From contig JBFHXP010000001.1 of assembly GCA_041598875.1 (NCBI GenBank), forward strand, positions 1-64,000: a stretch of DNA of 64,000 nucleotides. The letters run 5' to 3'. Positions within the stretch are counted from its first letter, which is position 1; each line of letters begins with the position of its first letter. The position numbers and the translations under genes were made by a program. Source of the stretch: JAKITW01 sp041598875 (GTDB lineage Bacteria > Desulfobacterota > Desulfobulbia > Desulfobulbales > BM004). The notes under the pieces are model-generated. The model had not been told where the DNA came from. It searched no databases and saw nothing but the letters and a program-made list of their open reading frames with translations. Shown here piece after piece: positions 11,018 through 19,278 of the stretch.

Positions 11018-14000
11018 AATGCACCTCTGTGCCGGAAATTATGTCTTCTTTTCCCCTGTTTTTTTCAAGTTCCCACCGTTTCCAGATATCGTATACCGCC
11101 GGGATGATCAGCAGGGTCAGAATAGTTGACGAGACCAGGCCGCCAACCATGGGAGCAGCGATCCGCTTCATGACCTCGGATCCTGTTTCAGTTCCGACCA
11201 TAATCGGCAACAGGCCGATCAGGGAGGTGGCCACGGTCATCAGCTTGGGGCGGACCCTTTCCACTGCCCCCTCAACGATGGCGGCGCGCAATTCCGCCGT
11301 GGTGAACAGCGCGGCCTCCATTTTTCGGCGCTTATAGGCCCCGTCAAGGTAGACCAGCATGACCACCCCGGTCTCGGCGGCAAGCCCGGCCAGGGCGATG
11401 AAGCCGACCACCACGGCCACCGAGAGGTTATAGTCGAGAAAATAGAGCAGCCAGATACCGCCGACCAGGGCAAAGGGCAGACTGGCCATGACGATAAACG
11501 CCTCGGTCATGTTTTTGAAATGGATATAGAGCAGCACCAGGATGGCAGCCAGGGTCACCGGGATGATTATGTTCAGGGTTTTTCTCGCCTTTTCCATGTA
11601 CTCGTACTGGCCTGACCAGATTATCGAATACCCGGCCGGCAGGGTCATTTCCCGGTCAATGATCTCTTTGGCCTTTTTTACATACGAACCAACGTCAACG
11701 CCCTTAAGATCAACATAGACCCAGGCCGTGCGGCGGGCGTTTTCGCTCTTGATGCCCGGCGGGCCTTTGTGAATAGACATGGTGACCAGCTGGGCCAGCG
11801 GGATATGGGCGCCGCCCGGGGTGGGAACCAGCACCTTTGCCAGCTCGTCAATGTTGTCGCGAAACTCCCGATTATAGCGGAGGTTGACCGGATACCGCTC
11901 CAGCCCTTCCACGGTGTACGTAACATTCATACCGCCGACCGCGGTGGTAATCACGTCCTGGACATCACCGATTGTCAGGCCGTAACGGGCGATCTGGTCG
12001 CGGCGGATATCGAGATCCAGATAATTACCGCCAGTGGTCCGCTCGGCATAGGCGCTCAGGGTGCCGGGCACGTCCCGCAACAGGGCCTCGATTTCCGCGC
12101 CAAGCTCGGCCAGCACCTGGAGGTCTGCCCCCATAAGTTTGATGCCCACCGGGGTTTTGATGCCAGTGGAAAGCATGTCGATTCTCGTCTTGATCGGCAT
12201 GGTCCAGGCATTGGTCAGCCCGGGAAAGCTGATCGCGGAGTTCATCTCATCGGCCAGTTCATCAATGGTGATGTGACGGGACTCCGGCCAGAGCAGGGTC
12301 AATGGACCCTTCAGCCAGCCCGGCCAGGAGGAAAAAAATCGATCAATCGGGGTGGTGCGCCATTCATGAATCACCTCCCCCTCTTTTTCCTCTGGCCAGA
12401 GAATCGTCAGCGGACCCTTGAGCCAGCCTGGCCATGTGGAGAAAAAACGCTGCACCGTAACGATCTCGCGGGTGACGGTGGGGCGCAGGGTAATGGTTGT
12501 CTCGATCATGGAAAGCGGGGCAGGATCGGTGGCAGACTCGGCCCGGCCGATCTTGCCCAGGGTGCTGGCAACCTCGGGAAAGCTCTGGATGATCTTATCG
12601 GTCTGCTGCAAAATCTCCCGGGCCTTGGTGATCGAGACACCTGGCAGGGTGGTTGGCATGTAGAGCAGATCCCCCTCGTTCAGGGGAGGCATGAACTCAC
12701 TGCCGATATTTTTCAGGGGAAACCAGCTGAGGGCGATCACCACCCCGGCGATCAGGATGGTGGCGCGCGGCCATTTGAGGACCTGGTTGATCAGTGGCAG
12801 ATAGCTGCGGACAAAAAAATTGCTGAGCGGATTGCGGCTCTCGGGAATCAACTTCTGGGGAATGAGAAAGAGTACCGCGAAAAGGGAGATACCCAGGGCA
12901 GCGGTCAATGACCAGCCGGGCAGGGCCATGCCGGCAATACCGGCAATAATGACCAGAAGGGGTGGCGCGCCAATGGCAATGATCCAGGAAAGTATTTTCT
13001 GTTTTCTGGTCCACTCCCGGGGCAGGGCCTGTTCGCGGACAAAAAAGGTCATCAGCACCGGGATAATAGTCACCGCGAGCAGGGCCGAGGCGCCCATGGC
13101 AAAGGTCTTGGTATAGGCCAGGGGCTTGAACATCCGGCCGGACTGTTCCTGCAGGGCAAAAACCGGCAGAAATGACAGGGTAATGATCAGCAGACTGTAA
13201 AAGAGCGCCGGCCCCACCTCCCTGGACGCGTCGATGATGATTTCCAGGTGCGGTTTGCTGGAGCCCTTCTTTTCCAGATGTTTGTGGGCGTTTTCCACCA
13301 GCACCACCGAGGCGTCGACCATGACCCCGACGGCGATCGCTATGCCGCCAAGGCTCATGATGGTGGCGTTGATCCCGAGAAAATGCATGGCAATGAATGC
13401 CATCAGAATCCCGGCGGGCAGGGTGAATATGGCGACAAAGGCAGAACGGAAATGAAGGAGAAACAACACGCAGATCAGGGCCACCACCAGCATCTCTTCA
13501 ATCAGTTTGACCTTCAGGGTATCAATGGCCCGCAGAATCAGGCCGGACCGGTCATACCCGGTCTCAATCACCACCCCGTCGGGCAGTCCCTTTTCGAGTT
13601 CACGCAGCTTCTGCTTGACGTTTTTGATCACCTGGAGACCGTTCTCGCCATAGCGCATCACCACAATGCCGCCAACAGCCTCCCCCTCGCCCTTCCACTC
13701 CAGAATCCCGCGCCGAAGCTCCGGGCCGATATGAATGTCGGCAATGTTTCTCAGCAGAATCGGGGTGCCGGCCTGATCCACACCAACAACAATGCTTTGC
13801 AGGTCGTCAAGGGAACGGATATAGCCCAGACCGCGGACCATGAACTCTGTTTCCCCCATTTCCATGAGCCTGCCGCCCACATCCCGGTTGGACCGCTGAA
13901 TCGCCTGCTTGATCTTTAAAATGGAGAGATCGTACGCCTTCAGCTTGTTGGGGTCGACTTCCACCTGATACTGTTTGACAAAACCACCGATGCTGGCGAC

Positions 14001-14528
14001 CTCGGCAACCCCTGGGAGCGCGGTCAATTCGTACCGCAGGTACCAGTCCTGGAGGCTGCGGAGCTGGCTCAGATCATGCTGTCCAGTGGGATCCCGGAGC
14101 ACATATTCATATATCCAGCCAACGCCGGTGGCATCGGGGCCAATACTCGGGGTCACCCCCTGGGGCAGTTTTCCGGCCACGAAATTCAGATATTCCAGCA
14201 CCCGGGAGCGGGCCCAGTAGAGGTCGGTGCCATCCTCAAAGATGATGTAGACAAAGGAGATGCCGAAAAAGGAATAGCCGCGCACCACCTTGGCAAAGGG
14301 GACCGACAACATGGCGGTGGTCAGGGGATAGGTTACCTGATCCTCAACCACCTGGGGTGCCTGACCGGCAAAGTCGGTCTGGATAATGACCTGGACATCG
14401 GAGAGATCAGGGATCGCGTCCAGCGGGGTGGCGCGCATGGCGATTATGCCGGCCGCGATCAGAAAGATCGTGGCCAGGATCACCATGAAGCGATTGTTAA
14501 TCGACCATTCAATAATTTTTTCTATCAT
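11004..14528 (-). CDS. cusA: CusA/CzcA-family heavy-metal efflux RND transporter
   Basis: The 1174-residue inner-membrane pump has the RND layout: TM1 at the N-terminus, two large periplasmic loops, and TM2-6 and TM8-12 blocks, with GVMVDASVVLVENAHK (TM4 region) and RIDMLSTGIKTPVGIKL in the porter domain. This matches CusA, which exports Cu(I)/Ag(I) in exchange for protons. It is about 125 residues longer than typical CusA. Part of the excess is a periplasmic insertion with two near-identical 20-residue segments, RFFSTWPGWLKGPLTILWPE (bases 12390-12449) and RFFSSWPGWLKGPLTLLWPE (12282-12341), and part is an extra hydrophobic stretch after TM6. It works with CusB (3 bases upstream) and a TolC-type channel. 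The exported metal is inferred from similarity. Confidence 0.93.
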   Translation of the reverse strand: MIEKIIEWSINNRFMVILATIFLIAAGIIAMRATPLDAIPDLSDVQVIIQTDFAGQAPQVVEDQVTYPLTTAMLSVPFAKVVRGYSFFGISFVYIIFEDGTDLYWARSRVLEYLNFVAGKLPQGVTPSIGPDATGVGWIYEYVLRDPTGQHDLSQLRSLQDWYLRYELTALPGVAEVASIGGFVKQYQVEVDPNKLKAYDLSILKIKQAIQRSNRDVGGRLMEMGETEFMVRGLGYIRSLDDLQSIVVGVDQAGTPILLRNIADIHIGPELRRGILEWKGEGEAVGGIVVMRYGENGLQVIKNVKQKLRELEKGLPDGVVIETGYDRSGLILRAIDTLKVKLIEEMLVVALICVLFLLHFRSAFVAIFTLPAGILMAFIAMHFLGINATIMSLGGIAIAVGVMVDASVVLVENAHKHLEKKGSSKPHLEIIIDASREVGPALFYSLLIITLSFLPVFALQEQSGRMFKPLAYTKTFAMGASALLAVTIIPVLMTFFVREQALPREWTRKQKILSWIIAIGAPPLLVIIAGIAGMALPGWSLTAALGISLFAVLFLIPQKLIPESRNPLSNFFVRSYLPLINQVLKWPRATILIAGVVIALSWFPLKNIGSEFMPPLNEGDLLYMPTTLPGVSITKAREILQQTDKIIQSFPEVASTLGKIGRAESATDPAPLSMIETTITLRPTVTREIVTVQRFFSTWPGWLKGPLTILWPEEKEGEVIHEWRTTPIDRFFSSWPGWLKGPLTLLWPESRHITIDELADEMNSAISFPGLTNAWTMPIKTRIDMLSTGIKTPVGIKLMGADLQVLAELGAEIEALLRDVPGTLSAYAERTTGGNYLDLDIRRDQIARYGLTIGDVQDVITTAVGGMNVTYTVEGLERYPVNLRYNREFRDNIDELAKVLVPTPGGAHIPLAQLVTMSIHKGPPGIKSENARRTAWVYVDLKGVDVGSYVKKAKEIIDREMTLPAGYSIIWSGQYEYMEKARKTLNIIIPVTLAAILVLLYIHFKNMTEAFIVMASLPFALVGGIWLLYFLDYNLSVAVVVGFIALAGLAAETGVVMLVYLDGAYKRRKMEAALFTTAELRAAIVEGAVERVRPKLMTVATSLIGLLPIMVGTETGSEVMKRIAAPMVGGLVSSTILTLLIIPAVYDIWKRWELEKNRGKEDIISGTEVHYERD

Positions 14529-14531
14529 GAC

Positions 14532-15911
14532 CTAATTCATATCCTTGAAGAAGTCATCCGCCTCTTTCTCTTCCTGCTGCTGTTTACCGCTCTTGATCTC
14601 GATCATTTTCTGCACCGCTTCCCGCAGTTTGGACTCCGAATCAAGAAGGAACTGGCCGGATGTGACCACCGCCTCATCGGCGACCAGGCCCGCGAGGACC
14701 TGCTGGCGGCCATCTCCCAGGGAAAGCCCCAGGGTGACCTCGCGCGGGGTGAAATTGCCTTCGCCGCCGGCAATGAAAACCAGATCGCGCTTGCCGGTGC
14801 GGATCACCGCCTCGGAGGGAATCACCAGCCCCTCGCGCTGGAGATCGACCTCAATGGTGATGTCACCATACATCTCCGGTTTCAACTGCAGGTCTGGATT
14901 GTCAAAAACCAGGCGGGCAACCACGTCGCGGGTCTTGGTCGCCACATAGGGATAGATGTATGAGACCTCGCTGGTGTACACCTTGCCCGGTTGTGACGGC
15001 AGGGTCATCCGCGCCTTCTGGCCCACAGTGATCCAGGGGATCTCATATTCATAGATATGGGCCTCAACCCAGACCGTGCCCAGGTCGGCAATCCTGAAGA
15101 CCGTGGCCCCGGCCTTGATGGCCGTGCCCTTTTCCCCTTTTTTGACAATAACCGTGCCATTTACCGGGGAACGCATGGTCAGGGTTTTCTGTACTGTGCC
15201 GGTGCGCTCCACCGTTGCAATCTGGTCAAGCGGCACATCCCAGTTGGCAAGCCGCCGCCTGGCCGATGCCAGCAGATCATCGCCGCTGTTTCCCTGCATT
15301 GCGCCAAGGGCGCGCCGGGCCACCAGGAACTCTTCCTGGGCAGAGACCAGGGCCGGTGAGTAGATATCAAAAAGCGGCTCCCCGGCGGTGACCATCTGGC
15401 CGGTATAGGCGACATGAATCTTTTCCAGCCAGCCGTCAAATTTTGAGTTGATATCAGTAATTTTTGTCTCGTTATAGGTGACATTACCGTAGGTGGTGAT
15501 GGTTTTGCGCAAAGGCGCCATTTCCGCCAGCCGGACCCGGACCCCCATGTTCTGCTGGGTCACGGGATCGATTTTCACCTGCTCGCCGCCCGTTGCCTGA
15601 TCCGCGTAAACAGGGACCAGGTCCATACCCATCTTGCTCTTGCCCGGCTTATCATATATCTCCGTCGGGTCCATGGGGGCCCGCCAATAGAGAATCTTGC
15701 GCTCATCCGGGGAAGCCACCCCTGGGGCAGCGGTTTCATCCGGTCCTTTTTGCTGCTCCCCGTTGTTGGCCGCTGTCCCGTGCTGTTGCCCATGGCCGGG
15801 CAAAAACCGCCACAGACCGACCGCTGCCAGGGTTACCGCCACCGAGAAGATAACAGTAAGAAATGTCCTGAATAGATTCTTTGTCCTGCTCACTGGTATG
15901 CTCATAAACAC
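14532..15911 (-). CDS. cusB: CusB-type periplasmic adaptor with heavy-metal-binding domain
   Basis: The 459-residue protein has an N-terminal membrane anchor/signal segment (about residues 13-35). Next comes a short heavy-metal-binding domain (YWRAPMDPTEIYDKPGKSKM, about 74-93) of the kind found in CusB-like adaptors. The remainder is the membrane-fusion-protein body with beta-barrel and lipoyl-like parts (GWLEKIHVAYTGQMVTAGEP; RSPVNGTVIVKKGEKGT). It bridges CusA and the outer-membrane channel in the periplasm and may pass metal ions to the pump. The C-terminal tail is charged (KSGKQQQEEKEADDFF). It lies between the TolC-type gene at 15918 and CusA. Confidence 0.92.
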   Translation of the reverse strand: MFMSIPVSRTKNLFRTFLTVIFSVAVTLAAVGLWRFLPGHGQQHGTAANNGEQQKGPDETAAPGVASPDERKILYWRAPMDPTEIYDKPGKSKMGMDLVPVYADQATGGEQVKIDPVTQQNMGVRVRLAEMAPLRKTITTYGNVTYNETKITDINSKFDGWLEKIHVAYTGQMVTAGEPLFDIYSPALVSAQEEFLVARRALGAMQGNSGDDLLASARRRLANWDVPLDQIATVERTGTVQKTLTMRSPVNGTVIVKKGEKGTAIKAGATVFRIADLGTVWVEAHIYEYEIPWITVGQKARMTLPSQPGKVYTSEVSYIYPYVATKTRDVVARLVFDNPDLQLKPEMYGDITIEVDLQREGLVIPSEAVIRTGKRDLVFIAGGEGNFTPREVTLGLSLGDGRQQVLAGLVADEAVVTSGQFLLDSESKLREAVQKMIEIKSGKQQQEEKEADDFFKDMN

Positions 15912-15917
15912 TTTTCC

Positions 15918-17462
15918 TTATGGCAGAGAGATGCCGATAGCTGCTTCAACTTCACTGCGGGCAATGGCCAGATCGCTCTTTGCCCTGGCCAGACCGATCA
16001 TCGTTTTCAGCCACTCGCCGTGGGCAAGCATGACCGTGGCAAAGGGCACGGACCCGGTCTCATAACCACGGGCCGAAACCTCCCAGGCCGCCCTGGAGAG
16101 TTCGATCACGCTTCCCGCATACAGTTTCTGTTGGCGCTCCGCCCGGTCAAGCTCAAACCAGGCCGCCCTCACCTGATAGATGATTTCTTTTTCCACTCTC
16201 TGCAGGTCATTTTTCAGGGCCATCAGGGAAAAACGGCTGCGATTGAGATAACCGTCATTGGTGCCCTGCCAGGGATTTACGGGCAATCCCGCCCCCCGGG
16301 AGGCAGTGGTTGCAGTGGCAAAGGTATTTTTGGGGGCGGAACCGCCGACCTGCAGCGCCGCCTCATCCTCAAACCAGGAAAAACCCAGGGTAAAAGGCGG
16401 CAGAATCATGCTCTCGCCAAGTTCAAGCATCTTTTCCATTTTGGCAATCTGCGCCTGTTTCTGAAGTATTTCCTGCCTGTTGGCCAATGCCAGCGGGTAA
16501 AGCGTTTCCAGGGCAACACCCGCTCCTTCACCCCCTGCTGATTCAGGAACCCCGACAGTGGTTTCCGGCGGCAGGCTGAGAAGCTGCAGCACCATGGCCT
16601 CCTGGGTCAGCTTTTTTTCCACCAGGGTCCGCAGTTCATCTTCCATGATCTGCCGCTTGACGCGGACCTGGAGAAGATCGGCAAAGCCCGTGTCCCCTGA
16701 TTCGTAACGGCTTTTGGCCACTGCCTCGAGATTGGCAAGCAGTTGCACCGTATCTCCCTGGATATCAATGGCCTGATGGAAGAAGAGCAGGTTCCAGAAA
16801 CCACGGCGGAGGTTGGTCAACACCGTTCGCCGGGCTATTTCCAGCTGCTGGCGGGCGATATTCACCTCCTGGACCGCGATTCCACCCTTGAGCGCGGTCA
16901 ACCCGGGAAAGGGAAAACGGTTCTTGACCGAATTTTCGCCCTTCATCGGCCCGATGCCATTCATCAGGGCCTCGGTAAAGGCGGTGTACCGGTAGAGGAT
17001 GGCGTCAAGCTCACTTATCTGGCTGATCGATTCCACCGCGGCCCGGGTGCTCTCTTCGGCGCTTTTGATGGCCGGATTTCGGAGCAGGGCCAGAATCTCG
17101 ATATCGCCAAGGGTGAAGCGGTCGGAAAGCAGGGCAGCGGTTGTTTTGTCATCAGCGGCGGCCTTGGCCAGCTGGTCTGTTTTCCATACAGGGGGGCGAA
17201 AAAAAACCTCTGTCCCGCCTGGCTCTGCCAGGGAGTTTTGCCAGTGGCTTTTCAGGGTCTTCAGCTCTTCGATCTGCTGCTGGAAAGTCCTGTCAGCATC
17301 CGTGTCACCGTTCTGCCCGCCGCTTTTTTCTGCGGGATTGGCGGTGTAATAGGTTTTGGGCCGATAGGAGTCAAAATCTTCCTGCAGGGCACCATATCCG
17401 GCAAGGGCCGTGTTTGCCGCCAAAAGGGGAAAAAATGCCAGAAAAGAGAAAAGACGCTTCAT
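15918..17462 (-). CDS. TolC-family outer-membrane channel (CusC-like), second of a tandem pair
   Basis: The 514-residue protein has a signal peptide (MKRLFSFLAFFPLLAANTALA) followed by about 100 variable residues. Two outer-membrane-efflux repeats follow, with alternating amphipathic helices (for example LEAVAKSRYESGDTGFADLL and SRAAWEVSARGYETGSVPFA). These are the coiled-coil tunnel repeats of TolC/CusC channels. Its ATG overlaps the stop of the other TolC-type gene by 4 bases and it lies 6 bases before cusB, so it is the likely outer-membrane partner of this pump. Confidence 0.88.
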   Translation of the reverse strand: MKRLFSFLAFFPLLAANTALAGYGALQEDFDSYRPKTYYTANPAEKSGGQNGDTDADRTFQQQIEELKTLKSHWQNSLAEPGGTEVFFRPPVWKTDQLAKAAADDKTTAALLSDRFTLGDIEILALLRNPAIKSAEESTRAAVESISQISELDAILYRYTAFTEALMNGIGPMKGENSVKNRFPFPGLTALKGGIAVQEVNIARQQLEIARRTVLTNLRRGFWNLLFFHQAIDIQGDTVQLLANLEAVAKSRYESGDTGFADLLQVRVKRQIMEDELRTLVEKKLTQEAMVLQLLSLPPETTVGVPESAGGEGAGVALETLYPLALANRQEILQKQAQIAKMEKMLELGESMILPPFTLGFSWFEDEAALQVGGSAPKNTFATATTASRGAGLPVNPWQGTNDGYLNRSRFSLMALKNDLQRVEKEIIYQVRAAWFELDRAERQQKLYAGSVIELSRAAWEVSARGYETGSVPFATVMLAHGEWLKTMIGLARAKSDLAIARSEVEAAIGISLP

Positions 17463-18832
17463 GGCAGGGTCTCCGTTTTTTTGAACAGCGAATCATCGCG
17501 GCTCACCAGGGTTGTGCCGCAGAGCCGCTCGAGCCGGGCCAGGTATTTGTCGTAATCAGCCCGGGCCCTGGCAAGGGCCAGCTGGAAATTATACACTGTG
17601 CCCTGGGTCTCGATCAGGTCGGAAAAACTGCCCTGCCCCTGACGCTGCCATGTTTCCAGGGACTGAAGGCCCTTGATTGCCTGGGGCAGCAGGTCATCCT
17701 GGTAGAGGGTGATGAGCCGTTCGGCGTTATGAAGACGGAAAAAGACCTCGCGCAGGGTGGCCCTGGTCCGATTGATGGTATCGGTTTTCTGGGCGCCGCT
17801 CTTTTCGATTTCCGCCCTTGCCTGATCAAATCCCCCTTTATTCTTGCCAAACCAGAGAGGAATCGTCAGCCCGGCCTGCACTCCCAGGGCATCACGGCCG
17901 GCATTCTTCGGCGGAACCGCAACATCGGGCCGGCCGATTTCCGCGTAAAAGAGCCCGACCCTGAAATCGGGCAGAAACCCGTATTGAGCAAGACTTTTTT
18001 TGGTCAGACTTTTCTGATATTGCTCTTCAGCGATTCTGACCTCTTCATTATTGACCTCGGCCAGGCGATACATCTCCTCAAGCCCATACACCACCGTTGC
18101 CTTGGATTCTTGCGAAAGTGGGCCAACGGCGGCATCCGGATCGCGATTCAGCAGGCTGTTCAGCTTTGTCTTTTCAGTATGTTCCAGTTCCTGGAGCAAC
18201 GCCGCGTCGTAGCGTAACTGGCCGGCCTGGGCCTGGGCCTTGACCACATCGGTCAGCGTGGCCCGCTCCTCGGCATAGGAGGTTTCAGCCACCTGGCGAA
18301 GCTGCTCCAACAGGGAATTGTTGCTGGCGGCGATTTCTCTGGCGGTCTGGATGTAGAGCAGTTCGGCATGGGTTTCCCGGATCGCGACGATCACATCGCG
18401 CACTGCCGCGTCCAGCGCCAACCGGGAAACCGCGGCATCACGGCTCACCATTTTTCCCATGGTTGTAAGTTTTCCGGGAAAGGGAATCGGCTGCAGCAGG
18501 GTGATGTTCCACTCCTGGGGACCCAGTCTGGTTTCAATGGGCTCGGGAAAGTAGGTGGCAAGCACCTGGGGGTCGGGATATCCTGTCTCCAGCCGATATC
18601 GTTCAATTTCAGCGCGCCAGGAGTGCCGCTTTGCGGCAATGCCGGCATTGTTGTCATACCCGTAGGCAATCAGATCGGCAATACCTGGCCCTTGAATAAG
18701 TATCTCCTCAAGGTTTCCCGGATGAACCTCGGCGCGGACCTTGGCTGTGGCCAGGACCAGAAGAGCGACCATGGACAGAAAAACCATCATCGCAAAAGGT
18801 GTTGGGCGGTTACGGGGTAGTACTCTATCCAT
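17459..18832 (-). CDS. TolC-family outer-membrane channel, first of a tandem pair
   Basis: The 457-residue protein has an N-terminal hydrophobic export segment (PFAMMVFLSMVALLVLATAK) and two OEP-type helical repeats (LRQVAETSYAEERATLTDVV; FFRLHNAERLITLYQDDLLP). It belongs to the TolC family but is clearly diverged from its neighbour at 15918. It is the first gene of the efflux operon. Having two channel-type proteins for one RND pump is unusual; one might form a different complex or a mixed channel. The start used is the first ATG before the signal segment. Confidence 0.85.
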   Translation of the reverse strand: MDRVLPRNRPTPFAMMVFLSMVALLVLATAKVRAEVHPGNLEEILIQGPGIADLIAYGYDNNAGIAAKRHSWRAEIERYRLETGYPDPQVLATYFPEPIETRLGPQEWNITLLQPIPFPGKLTTMGKMVSRDAAVSRLALDAAVRDVIVAIRETHAELLYIQTAREIAASNNSLLEQLRQVAETSYAEERATLTDVVKAQAQAGQLRYDAALLQELEHTEKTKLNSLLNRDPDAAVGPLSQESKATVVYGLEEMYRLAEVNNEEVRIAEEQYQKSLTKKSLAQYGFLPDFRVGLFYAEIGRPDVAVPPKNAGRDALGVQAGLTIPLWFGKNKGGFDQARAEIEKSGAQKTDTINRTRATLREVFFRLHNAERLITLYQDDLLPQAIKGLQSLETWQRQGQGSFSDLIETQGTVYNFQLALARARADYDKYLARLERLCGTTLVSRDDSLFKKTETLP

Positions 18833-18894
18833 GGCTCCTCACGGAAAACAGGTTGTCGGCTCTGCCGGTCAGTACTCTGGAAAGACCGAAATGA

Positions 18895-18938
18895 CTCATC
18901 GGGAAAAAACAGACTCACCCGGATGGAGAGTCTCTAGC
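18895..18938 (-). repeat. Degenerate copy of the CCGGAAA palindromic repeat
   Basis: CTCATCGGGAAAAAACAGAC followed by TCACCCGGATGGAGAGTCTC aligns with the inverse of the copy at 62165 (CATCCGGAAAAAACAGAC, TTTCCGGACGGACAC). Several substitutions suggest an old copy. Confidence 0.45.
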
Positions 18939-19163
18939 AAGAGCCGGGCCAGATCATGAAAACCCGCGGGTAAATTTTTTCTTTTTTATATTTCAAGATG
19001 TTACAGCGGATGCTGAAATAGCGCGCCGGAAAACAGTGAAGACTATTCTTCAATTTCAAAAAGCCGTGCAGACTATTCTCCATTACCTGCCGGCCCCGGG
19101 GTCGGTCATACCCCCCGGCATAAAACCTGCTTTCTTTAACCAGAAAATCTGGTACCCTACCCT

Positions 19164-19208
19164 GTGTCCGGGCCGGATACTTTCAAAAAGCGGCGTTTCC
19201 GGATACTC
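19164..19208 (+). repeat. Degenerate copy of the CCGGAAA palindromic repeat
   Basis: GTGTCCGGGCCGGATACTTT and CAAAAAGCGGCGTTTCCGGA resemble the two ends of the element at 62165-62275 (GTGTCCGTCCGGAAAG and GAAAAAGTGGCGTTTCCGGA). It lies about 75 bases upstream of the phosphorylase start. Confidence 0.45.
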
Positions 19209-19278
19209 ACTCTCTTGTGGCCCGTGTGACTGTTCCGGCGGATCATCCACTGTGTAACCCGATAAAGGGGGAATCTCC

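Larger units (their letters stand above)
18833..19278. other. Divergent intergenic region between efflux operon and glucan phosphorylase
   Basis: This 446-base gap carries the promoters of two divergent transcripts. It contains an AT-rich run (about 18973-19000) and two degenerate copies of the CCGGAAA repeat. No gene is supported. I did not find a clear metal-regulator operator. Confidence 0.4.

Noticed and set aside
11769..12911. Long open frame (380 codons) opposite cusA
   Set aside because: Antisense of a confident RND pump; low-complexity Gly/His/Asp composition typical of reverse-strand shadows.
17141..18217. 358-codon open frame opposite both TolC-type genes
   Set aside because: Antisense shadow spanning a gene junction; no recognisable protein.
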